Shown here: piece after piece, positions 39,226-49,320 of the stretch | Layout: the number at the start of each line of letters is the position of its first letter | How positions within the stretch are numbered: position 1 is the stretch's first letter | Assembly (NCBI GenBank): GCA_025531455.1 | Contig: JAMYHL010000035.1 | Coordinates: 722,863-786,862 of the forward strand | DNA: 64,000 bases | From: Apiotrichum sp. Y4204 | Taxonomy: Eukaryota > Basidiomycota > Tremellomycetes > Trichosporonales > Trichosporonaceae | Direction: 5' to 3' | Notes under the pieces: model-generated | Seen by the model: the letters and a program-made list of their open reading frames with translations, nothing else | The model's database searches: none | What the model was told of the DNA's origin: nothing | Position numbers and translations under genes: made by a program

Positions 39226-41294
39226 GCCCCGTGCCGCGGGTCGGCACAAACATGCTCGGCGGAGGAATAAAAGGCCTGGAGCTTAGATTGCGGCGCCTGC
39301 CAAAGTGACGCAGCTCGGTGCTTCTTTTCTGGCTGTCTTACTCGCTTGGCGGCTGTCAAGGCGTCGATCGTGCGACCGCCACACTACCATCTCCCGTTCT
39401 GCCATCCTCCTGGACATAGACTAGAGTTCCATTTTGTACATAATCCTCGGACGATACGAGAAAAAACAGTCACAAGACATTCATCACTCTACCCCACGCT
39501 CACGCCACACACGGCTTCAACGTTGCACCCCCTTCATCCCTTCATAGCATGGATCTTGTATCATAACATTATGTGACTTGTACACCGCAAGCTGTGGCCA
39601 GCCGGCAGCTGTTGTCCCATCACGTGTCTCATTACTCATGGCGTGCGTGGTCTCTGAATGAAGCCACAGCCCCTCTTGGCTTGTATAGGTCGCTATCTTT
39701 GGATCCCAGCCACGGTTCGCGGGCGACGCGGCAAACAGTACATCTAGTCACCAGCTCATTGTCTCACGCACCCATAAGTCTGTAGATCTGCAATGTTCGC
39801 ACATGTCACTTTTGCAGGCAAGGCCCTGCGCAGCACCCACCTTTGCTGTGTCAGCCTGCGCTTATCCACAGCAGTTAAGCTTGTCGGCCCGACCCCAAAG
39901 CATTCACCAGGGCACCCCAGGCCCAAGTCATGAGCAGAAACGCAGAAACAAGGGGGAGGAGATTCGAGACCTTTGGACCTTTAGGACCTTCTATTACAAT
40001 GTGCTTCTTCTCCGCACAATCTTCATTCGTCGCCGGGGCGCTGCTGCTATCGTACAGTTGAAACGTCCATTTTCTTAGCTTGCTAAGATAGGAACGCTGT
40101 GAGAGGGGGGAACGCTGCGCACGACAAGCTCGGCCTGCCCGACCCTGGGCATCCTGTCGCGCTTAGCGACAGTCGCAGATGATAGGATAGATATCGCCTG
40201 GCGACTCACTAGCTCATGTGGCCAGGGAAAAGAGACACAAGCCTGGACGCCTACAGAGCGTTTTGTGTAGTGTATATGGAGGGGAGGTGAGAGCTTCGCC
40301 GTCGGGGTTTGGACGTCGGGGTCAATGGGTGCCGATTTGTCTAGATTCATCCAGTAACCACTAAATGAGATCGACGTTGAGGATCCGCAATCAGTGTCCG
40401 CATCCTGAATTCTGGAATCTCCAGCCAATACACGCCATGCAGCCCGGCCATGCAGCCCGGCTAATTGATGGTCGAGGACTTGATCTAATCTACAGCCGTC
40501 ACTCGGGCCACCCATGCACCCATATTGCGCCCACCATGTCTCAGTCATCGTCAATGGCAGAAGCCAGCATTCCTTTAAATCTGTTCTACCAGAGCCACGC
40601 AAGACGGTGCAGACTCGAAACTGTGAAGACCGTACGCTCGAAACTAATCGCAGCAACGGTTTCCGGCGGAGGCCGGCTACTCGATCGCAGCTCCTGGCGC
40701 TCCACATCCGCCAGACCATACCCACAAGCCGAATATGCCCTCACGAGCTTCTTCTAGATGCCCACACGCCTGTTCCATCTGCGGGCCTGCTGGAACGCTC
40801 GAAGCTTCAAGTCTATACACCACAAGTCACAACTGTCAAGTAGGCGTCTTCGAATGCTGGATAACGGGACATATCGCGTTTGTCGTTTACTCGTCCTTGG
40901 CGTGCGGGGCCGGATAAGCGGAATTAGACATATCAGATGTACGCTTTTCCTTTCTCACCGTTGGAACCTCGGGCTTGTCATGGCGGTGGACAGGAATCGA
41001 GCTTCGGTCATTCGGATCCGGTGCTGGGGCACAAGCCACTGGATCACTGTCACTAGATCACTACGTTTCTGCACCCTATGATCTCACATGTCTCACTGAC
41101 TGACACCGAGGTTGACTGCGCTGCGACCGTCGGAACCAGGAGGCCACGAGCAGATCGGCTCGGACGGTGTCGTGGCTTGGGCATCTGCGCCACCGACGCA
41201 TGCCTCCAGCTCATGGAGAGTAGATAAAAGATGCACAGGACGCAAATCTCAAATCCCAGACCCCGGATAGATTCAGCATAACCAAACACCCAGC
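39226..41294. other. Intergenic, no supported gene
   Basis: This is a 2.07-kb spacer between two + strand genes. ORFs on either strand show no motif. Apart from the poly(A) hexamer near its left edge and the promoter expected at its right edge, I see nothing definable. Confidence 0.4.
39266..39271 (+). terminator. Candidate poly(A) signal
   Basis: AATAAA 41 nt downstream of the stop codon of the small GPI-type protein. Its position and sequence fit a cleavage/polyadenylation signal. Confidence 0.4.
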
Positions 41295-41837
41295 ATGAGT
41301 CCCGCCGCCAGCACGACCGCACTGGCCCGCACGCTCCTCACGCGCGGGCTGACCATCGCCGTCGCCGAGTCCCTCACCGGCGGCCTCCTGTGCGCCGAGC
41401 TCTCATCCGTTCCCGGGATCGGTGATGCCTTGGCTGGCGGGATCGTAGCGTACCAAACACCACTGAAGGCGGCACTCCTCGGCGTCGCCAGGAAGCATCT
41501 CGACACCCACGGCCCCGTACACGATGGCACGGCCGCAGCGATGGCGTCCGGCGTGCGCATGGCGCTGCCCATGGGCGGCAAGCCGGCAGATATCGGCGTG
41601 TCCACTACCGGCGTTGCGGGCCCGTGTAGGCAGGATGGTCATCCGCCCGGGAGGGTGTTCGTCGGCATCGACGGGCCGTACGGCGCGCGCGTTATCACTC
41701 TCAACCTTGCGGCTGCTGCTGAAGGAGATCCGGCTGTGGGCCGGAATGCCGTGCGGAGGGGCACCGTCGAGGCGGCGGTTAACGCGCTTGTGGCCTATCT
41801 CGAGAACGAGGGGAGGATTGAGGTTGAGCGAGGGTAG
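41295..41837 (+). CDS. CinA C-terminal domain protein, probable nicotinamide-nucleotide amidase (PncC type)
   Basis: A single-exon gene of 180 residues. Enzymes of this family hydrolyse NMN to nicotinate mononucleotide and ammonia, recycling pyridine nucleotide. Family motifs are present in order: TIAVAESLTGGLL, VPGIGDALAGGIVAYQT, the KAALLGV segment, VSTTGVAGPCRQDGHPPGRVFVGI and the final RRGTVEAAVNALVAYL helix. The protein covers the CinA C-terminal domain alone, without the molybdopterin-binding N-domain, as in standalone PncC. It lacks introns while nearly every other protein gene here has several. That, with a family mainly known from bacteria, is compatible with horizontal origin but does not prove it. 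The start ATG follows a short AC-rich leader. No clear targeting signal is seen. Confidence 0.85.
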   Translation: MSPAASTTALARTLLTRGLTIAVAESLTGGLLCAELSSVPGIGDALAGGIVAYQTPLKAALLGVARKHLDTHGPVHDGTAAAMASGVRMALPMGGKPADIGVSTTGVAGPCRQDGHPPGRVFVGIDGPYGARVITLNLAAAAEGDPAVGRNAVRRGTVEAAVNALVAYLENEGRIEVERG

Positions 41838-42969
41838 GGAGAGACATTGGTCGATCCGAGTCACGCCTGTGCCGTGCAATAGATGGTCCACAAGTCGATC
41901 CCAATACTCAGTCGATGATCTCGAGGACCCAGCAGCTCGCACAGCGATAACCCTACGTCCCACCCCCCTTGCCCCACAGCCCGTCCCTCCCCCCCACTTC
42001 CATGCCAAAGCACCTGGCCCCTATTGTATTAGAATAGTTGTTACTGATGTTACTGGCAAGATGACTTGGGCGAACGCGGCCATCTCGAGAGCCCCGATCA
42101 ACAAGCGAGACCAGAGAGTTGTGATGAGACAGTTTACTGGGATAACAAATGTAAGGTCAGTGTTAATGAGAGCCTTCTCGTTTACCCAGCGGCTAGCCCC
42201 ATGGACAAGCGAATGGAGTCGGTTCGTGACGACTGTGGCACCGTTGATATCGAGAAGAGGAGGCTTCAACATCGCAGCCTGCTTCATCTATCTGTACCCC
42301 AAGCCAATACCCGCACCCATTGAGCTCAGAGATCCAGCAGACGCACATACGGTGGTCCAAAATGCGTCTCTCAGCGCATACATCTACACCACTAAGACGC
42401 AAAGAAATCACACGCGACCCATGTCTCACACTAGTCCACACCACTAGCGCGTCACTCGCTCATCACCAAGTCACACATCTGCATAGTATGCGGTGTGCTA
42501 GCCAAGCGGGCGTCGACAGCTGCAAGAGTGTTTGGGACATACAAGAGTCCAACACGCACCGAGTACTCTCCTATACTAGTCACTGGGAGGGGGGAGGCAG
42601 TTGGCTGCAGACGGCTGTACCTTCTTGTTGCGCGGGCACGTTTTGCCACCCTGCATGCATGGCGACCAGTGCAAGGGGCGGAGAAGGAGGGAACCCCGCT
42701 CGGTCCCCCCAGGCCCTGCCAGGGCGCACGCTGATCCTGAGAGCTGGGGTTCGATTCAGTTCAGGACTTTTGCGATCTGCGCCACTAGCGCCACTTAATC
42801 AAAGGAGCAGCGTGATTTGCACGTGCTTTATGCATGATTTTCGTGTGGCATTTTTGACTGATCCTGATGGCCTGATGCTCTTCCCGATTTCCATCTTTGA
42901 CCATGTCCCTCCACCCTTGACATCAATCTTTCGCCATCCTTAAACACCATAATCATCTCCCTCACCACC
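41838..42969. other. Intergenic, no supported gene
   Basis: A 1.13-kb spacer before DSS1. The 40 bases before the DSS1 start are CT/CA-rich, as expected of a leader. A GGGGTTCGATTC segment near 42746 resembles a tRNA T-arm, but no cloverleaf can be built. Confidence 0.4.
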
Positions 42970-45900
42970 ATGCGTCCCCAGCCATCAGTCGCGCGGCTCT
43001 TTGCTGCCTCGCGGCGTATGCGAAGCACCAGGGCCACCCCGGCACCCGACCATGATGCCCCATCACGCTCGCCCTTCAAGCGCACCGCCCTCGGCCCCGA
43101 CTTTCCTTCGGACATTCCCGAGCCGTTGCACCTGGACCAGATGTCGCCGCGGCGGATAAAGTTCCTTCAGCGTACGATCAATAAGGACAAGCTGTCGGAC
43201 GATGACGAGGCGGCCCTCGAGAAGGTCATGCGCCGCACGGAGCTGCCCGCGCGCCCACGGGTCGAGTTCGAGAGCGGCACAGTGTATCCCAGCCTCGAGC
43301 GGCGCGCGTGGTTCGCTGGTGTCGAGGAGACGGGGACAGTCGAGGCTGCGGAGGACATGCCGGGAATGGAGGCTGGCCGTGTAGTAGAGCTCAGGCGGTG
43401 AGTGGATTGTTGCATGTGCAGCTCACGCACTGACCCACAGAAACAAGATCAGCACGGTCGCGGTCATCCTTGGCTCGGTGCTCGTCGAAGGCCGGAGACG
43501 TCTCCTCACGCTGCTGGCGACCGGGGAGATCTGGCCGGCCGACGAGACGGGTGTATCGTACATTATGCCTGCGAGCCTCGTGCCGAAGGAGCTGGCGGCG
43601 GCGTGCTGGTCCCAGGAGCTGCTGGAGATGTGGGCTTCAGGAAAGGATATCGGCATCGCGCCGGAGGGCGCCGAGGAAAGCCTCATTGGGCCACAGCAGG
43701 CCGCGGCGATGTTCAAGGCGCGGCGCGAGGTCGGTTCGCTGCTGCGCAAAGTCCAGCGGTCAACGGAGAACATGCAGGCGCGCCTCGCGAGCGGAAGCGT
43801 CGCGTCCGGAGGCGGCGGCAGCATCGAGGGTGCCTGGCAGCACTTTGTCCCCGAGAACCCGAACGAGCGTGGGGGTGTATCCGCAGTGCAGGTCGCCGAG
43901 TTCCTCCTCAACTCGCCATCTACGCCGGAAGCGCAGCGCAAAAAGGTCCGGCCACACACGCTTCCCGCCTTTGCGGCGCACTGCATGCTCATGGCACGGC
44001 CGGACCTCTTCCTCGCGGATGAGAGCAGCATGTGGGAGTCCGACGCAAACTTTATGATCCGGTCGCGGGCGGAGCGGGCGCGCATTGAGAAGGTTACGCA
44101 TGCGGTGATGAACAACACGGAGATGCTGTCGTCGTTCATCGTCAAGGCGAGTGATGTCCGGGACGCGATTCGGCAGGGTAAGAAGGATGTACCCGCGTGG
44201 AGTGAGGACGACCTGGACATCCTCTGGGTCCTCCTCCTCCCTATCATGGAGACGCGTTCGGTCCAGACCCGCCTGGCTGTGCCGCTGTGTGCCGCCATCG
44301 TGAAGGAGTTTGACGCGTACAACAAGCAGGAGAGCGACCTGGAGTCCCTGGATGTGACTGCGCCGCTACTAAAAGAACTCGGAGTTTACGCACCAGGCGA
44401 CTCGCTCCGTACCTCGCTCATCGCCGAAGGTACCAGCCGAAGGATGACGACCGCCGGCTTTCAGCCAGAAGCATCAACCGCCAATTTGTCAACCCCCACA
44501 GCCGCAGACGCAGCTCTCGACTCGCTGCGCCAGGACTTCTCCTCTCAGCGCGTCTTCGTTATCGACGGGCCGTCCGCTAAGGAGCTCGATGACGGTATCT
44601 CTGTCGAGCGAGTCGGAGACGACCAGTTCTGGCTGCACACCCACATTGCCGACCCGACACGTTTCCTCGCGCGAGACGACCCGCTCGCTACCCGCGCGTC
44701 GTTTATGGGGACGAGCACGTACTTGGCCGAGGGGACAACACCGCTTCTTCCCGCAGCCCTTGGTGACGGCAACCTTTCGCTCGGAGCAACAGATAAGCCT
44801 CAGTCGGTCATGACGTTCTCAGCGCGCGTCGATAAGGAGGGTAACATCCACGACAGTAAGGTCCAGATCGGCTTCGTCCAGTCGCCCGTCATCGCGACCT
44901 ACAACCAGGTGAACAAGGTTCTCGGCGTCTCCCCCGTACCCGCCACACATCCTCTGGGTGCACTCTCGCCTGAGCTCCGCTCCCGCGGGCCGCAGCGGAC
45001 ATACACAGAGCTCACCGAGACTGACAAGGACGATCTCCGCCTCATCTGCGACCTCACGAACGCCATCCGCAGCAAGCGCTACGCCAACGCCGGCTTGGAC
45101 TGGACGACCGTCGAGGCATCCGCAAACGTCATTGACCCCACAACGCCCGCCGCCAACATTTTTGACCGCCTCGCACTCCCCGCATCGCCTACCGCCTTCC
45201 CGCCAGCGCTCGTCGACTGGTCGGTCTCACGGCGTGCACCGACCGTCAGCTCCGAGAACACCGTCGCAGAGATGGCTGTTCTCGCCAACCGCATCGCTGC
45301 CAAGTTCTGTGCCGACCGCGGCATCCCCGTCGCGTTCCGTGGCAGCGAAATGCCGTTGAACACGACAAACACTCCGGCGCATCTTACGGTCGAAAAGCTT
45401 CTCGCACTACGCGACCCCGGATCCGGCCTCGTTACCCCTACGGACATCCAGGCCTCCTACATTCTCACACCCAAGACGACGCTCTCGACCTCGGCAACCC
45501 GACACTGGCTGATCGGCCTCGACAAGTCCTCCGACTCGTACATCCGCGCGACGTCGCCGCTGCGCCGATTCGACGACATGCTCGCCCACTGGCAGATCAA
45601 GGCTGCCCTCGGTGCCGAGGCGAACATCTCAGGGGCGGACAAGCTGCTGAACGAGGACACGGTGCTTGCGCTCGCGACGCGCTCGGATTTCGCGCAGAAG
45701 CGCAACACCACTTTCCAGCGTGCGAACATCCAATTTTGGGCGGCACACGTCCTTCTCGACCGCTCAGCTGGCCCCCTGCCGCCGGCATTCACGGCAACAG
45801 ATCACATGATCGATGTACACGACGTCCCGGCCATCATCCACGGCCCCGTCGCTGACTTCGGCTCCACCCTTCGCGTACCTGTCCTCGTCGTTGGGATGGG

Positions 45901-46072
45901 CATAGTTGCCGACCTCACTTTCACTCGCGGGGAGCTCCGTGTCAAGGACCTCGTCCCCGGCGCTGGCGTGCGCGTCGGGCTCGTCCGCGACCGGACGTGG
46001 GTGTGGCCCAACCCCGTCATCAACTTCGGCCCCGTCAGCTCCGAGATCACCCCTCCTCCATCGCGGACATAA
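42970..46072 (+). CDS. DSS1: Mitochondrial 3'-5' exoribonuclease of the RNase II family (mtEXO Dss1)
   Basis: Processive 3'-5' exoribonuclease; with the Suv3 helicase it forms the mitochondrial degradosome (family knowledge). Exons 42970-43397 and 43441-46072 give 1,019 residues. The N-terminus MRPQPSVARLFAASRRMRSTRA is Arg/Ser/Ala-rich, a good presequence. The middle region has helical segments typical of Dss1. The RNB catalytic domain begins VFVIDGPSAKELDDGISVE, containing the metal-binding Asp cluster. It continues with HTHIADPTRFLARDDPL, the LAEGTTPLLP segment and a late SPLRRFDDMLAHWQIK motif. The S1-like end (LVPGAGVRVGLVRD) closes the protein. The length matches fungal Dss1. It is convergent with HSH49 with only 65 bp between stops. 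Confidence 0.9.
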
Positions 46073-46137
46073 TACTTATCATCATCATAGACTATCATAG
46101 CATGCACTGCATCACTCAAACAGCTAAAGATACACAT

Positions 46138-47233
46138 CTACTTGTTGAACCCCATGCGGATCGGTGGCGGCGGCGGCGGCGCGCCGCCCTGCTGCTGCGG
46201 ATACCCGTTTCCGCCAGCATATCCCTCGTACCCATACTGCTGCTGGTATCCCTGCGGCGGGTACCCTTGCGGCGGATATCCCTGCTGGGGGTACTGCTGG
46301 GCTGGTGGTGCGCCGATGACGTTCGCGGCACCAAAGCCGGCGGGCAGTGGCGGCGGGGCGGCCGCAGCAGCCGATACGGGGGTGGGGGGGACTGCGGAAA
46401 CGGGGGTGGTAAACCCACCGAAGGCTGCGCCTGTCCCGAACCCGATTGAACGCTTCTTCGCCTGTCCGGCCAGCAGACGCTCGGCCTCCGTGCCGTGCCG
46501 CTCGCCCTTGCCATCCTTCTTGAACGCATACTGCACCGTCACCTGCTTGCCGCCGAGGAACTGGCCGTTCATGTTCTCGATCGCCATGTCCGCCGCGTCG
46601 AACTCGTGGAAGGAAACAAAGCCGTAGCCCTTCGACTCGCCCGACGAGATGTCGCGTGCAATCTGGGGTAAGCGTTTGTGAATGGGGGGGAATGAAGCCT
46701 CTGATACCCACCTTCGGATGTTCTGCAATGGCACCAAATGTCGTAAACGTGTCATACAGCTGCTGCTCGTCGACGCTGGTGTCAAGGTTACCGATGAAGA
46801 GGTTCGCGCCGATATCGAGCTGCTTCTTGTCGTACGACGCCTTGTTCACGCGGATCGGCTTGCCAAACAGCTTGATCTGGTTCATAATCTTGACGGCGTA
46901 GTCGGCGTCTTCCTCGGACAGGAACTCGCAGAACCCGAAACCCTGGTGCGCCATCGAGATGCGGTCCTTTGGAAGGTGGACGTTGGCTGTTGTCAGTGAG
47001 AATTACCGGGGTACGATGGTCATGGGAGACGTACAGACTGGCCCGGCTTGCCTGAAAGTTAGCATTAAATCGTACAATCAACTCACAGCATCAGCTCCCA
47101 TATCAGCGCATCCGTTACGCGCTCATCGAGGTTTCCCTGCCGTCAGCGCCAGCTCAGTTAACAGAATGTCCAGCAGGCTCACGAGATACACCGTCGCCTC
47201 CTGGTTCCTGTCCTGCTCGGGCTTGGCCTGCAT
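46138..47233 (-). CDS. HSH49: Splicing factor 3b subunit 4 (Hsh49 / SF3B4)
   Basis: U2 snRNP SF3b component with two RRMs, contacting pre-mRNA upstream of the branch site. Splicing five exons from 47233 gives [20 protein letters not shown], then [16 protein letters not shown] and [22 protein letters not shown], matching RRM1 of human SF3B4. The QAGPV piece comes from a 17-nt exon (47035-47051). RRM2 runs from [19 protein letters not shown] to [17 protein letters not shown] and [15 protein letters not shown], then AAERLLA-like TEAERLLAG. The tail is Pro/Gly/Tyr/Gln-rich ([10 protein letters not shown] repeats) as in the family. The stop TAG lies 65 bp from the DSS1 stop on the opposite strand, so the two 3' UTRs must overlap or be very short. 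Confidence 0.95.
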
Positions 47234-47562
47234 CGTGATCTACCCGACTATACGAGTTGGAGCCGGAGGAGTCGATGTGGTGCGGTTTTGGTGGTGATTA
47301 TAGCTGATGTTGTTGTGATGTGAGTTTGTGGATGGGTGGATGGTGGTGGACAGAGACAGAAACATTGTGGTCATGAAAGTGGAGAGTGACGGAACCAATT
47401 TTCGTGGATCACTGAACGCGGAACGTGAGAACGGCGAACCAGCTCGACCAGCCAGACATTGTTGACATCTGTTGAGTGGCAAAAGAGCAGAATGCATGCA
47501 TAGCGTCGCGTGACAGAAACATGAAATGTTGTGCATAGAAGACATCCCAAAAAGTTCAGTAT
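47234..47562. other. Spacer HSH49 / USE1
   Basis: A 329-bp tandem spacer containing the HSH49 promoter and the USE1 3' UTR. No other feature is seen. Confidence 0.4.
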
Positions 47563-48795
47563 TTAAGGCGCGAAACGGATGAGCAAGAAGGTCCACACAA
47601 ACAGGACAATGACCAGCCCGATAATACCCAGCGTCATACACGTCGTGCCTCGCCTCGTGCTTGACACTTTGGACAGCTGGCCCTTCGAATCCTTCGTAGA
47701 TTGGAGGTTGCCTGATGTCAGCTATGTCCAAATTCCAAGCCGTACCTTCAAGAACGTCCTGGGATGACTGGAGCAGCACCTTTTCCTCCTCGAGCGAGTT
47801 GGAAAAGTGCATCGCGTTCTTCTTGAGTTGCTTGGACATCTGGTCGTCAGTTGGTTCTCAAACACCGCACGTACGTCTACAAGCTGGCCTCCAATCTCCT
47901 CGTGGAGCTGCGACGCGCCCATCGCGCCCCTCGAGCCGCCCAGGAGCCGCTGGCGCATGCCCTCCTGGTCTAGCACCTCCTCCCCGTCCCCGTTCTTCTT
48001 GGCAACCTTGAGGGGCAGCAGACCCGCCTCGCCGCCTTCCGAATCCTCGCGTGACCGCTTGGTAAAGTAACCCGATGTGTTGAAGTCGGACGTCGAGGTG
48101 GTGACAGCGGGCGAGAGGATGGGTGGTGGCGAGAGGACTGCAGGGCCAGGAGTGGGTGAACGCCTCGCCGCTGATGCAGGTGGGACCGAGGAGGCAGGCA
48201 TCTCGAGTCCCGCAGGGAGCGCATCCTCGGTCGTGTCCAGCGTGAGCGGCGCCTCGGGGACATCTTCGTCAAGAAGAGCAGCAGGTGCGGGCGACTTGAG
48301 CTCAGCGGCCGAGAGCTCAAATTGGGGAAGACCTGTAGTCGGTGCCGGTGCGCGCGTTCGCTGATGGGTTAGAGAAGCCACACCGGCGAAATACCCACCT
48401 TTGCAAGAGCCTGTACCTGCACCTCCACATTTCCCAGCTTCCTCTCCAGATCACCAAGCGTTGCCGCCGATGTCGATGACCTAAAGTCAGATACGCTGAT
48501 GGTGCAACCTACCCTTCGTTTGCATTACGGAGGGCGATGAGAAGTGCGCGCGCATAGAGAACCATCTACAGTCAGCATTAAACCCACCACGCATACCCAC
48601 CTCCCAGTCTTTCTGCACCTCGAGCCACGAACTGCTCGCATTGCTCGTGCCGCGGCGCTTCTCGAGGGAGAGCACCAGACGCGTTAGGTTGACGAGGCCG
48701 TGGCGCGTCCCGGCGGCAGACTCGGCGGATGCGACCACGGCTGGCGACGGGTCCATCGAGAGGAGGGAGAGGGCGGTGACTGTTGGCGCTAGCAT
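47563..48795 (-). CDS. USE1: Tail-anchored SNARE, Use1-like (Golgi-to-ER retrograde transport)
   Basis: Probable ER SNARE for COPI vesicle fusion. The first exon starts at 48795 (MLAPTVTALSLLSMDPSPAV) and encodes the N-terminal helical region NLTRLVLSLEKRR ... SWLEVQKDWE. Splicing adds MVLYARALLIALRNANEG, then LGDLERKLGNVEVQVQALAK. A Pro/Ser-rich linker precedes the SNARE helix: LHEEIGGQLVDMSKQLKKNA, then HFSNSLEEEKVLLQSSQDVLEGN. The last exon supplies the tail anchor, TCMTLGIIGLVIVLFVWTFL, ending IRFAP. This layout (long N-region, one SNARE motif, C-terminal membrane segment, almost no luminal tail) fits Use1. Another Qc/Qb-type ER SNARE is possible because sequence conservation outside the SNARE motif is weak. 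Confidence 0.75.
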
Positions 48796-49320
48796 TATAG
48801 GCAGTTGTGGATGATAAGAGGATGGATGATAAGAGGATGAAGGAGGCGTTGTTGATGTTCGCGTGCATTGGATCGGTGAGTCTGATGACGCACCAGGTTC
48901 TCTGTGGGCGCGTGGCGGGCCACAAAGTAGGAACTCCGCGGAAATTGCGATTCCAGACCTCCACCCTGGCCGGTCGCACCAACAGTCACCACCCCACACC
49001 ACCACCACTTCACCTGACTGACACTCTCCACTGTCCGCACTCGTCTTCGGGGACGCAGCAACCACCATCTCCCGCATTTCCCACTCGACACGACATCTCT
49101 CGCGCACAATCATTCTAATCATACTCAACAACAACACTACATCTCGCCCATCCAACATTCCCGCGGTCACTCCAGCACTCCGCCCCAGCAGTCTCTCCAG
49201 TCCAGCTCGCTCGGGGTCATCCACCCACCGCGCCCCCACCTCTCAATAATGCCTGGCGGGCCCGGCGACACTCGCACAGCACTCTAGAGTGGAGGTCGTC
49301 CACCAGACCACCAAACCACC
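48796..49320. promoter_or_regulatory. Divergent promoter region USE1 / SWR1
   Basis: A 525-bp stretch between two oppositely directed start codons. The half nearest SWR1 is rich in CAC/CCA and pyrimidines. No specific regulatory motif is identified. Confidence 0.4.

Noticed and set aside
42736..42762. GGGGTTCGATTC segment resembling a tRNA T-loop
   Set aside because: The flanks do not form a T-stem or the rest of a cloverleaf.
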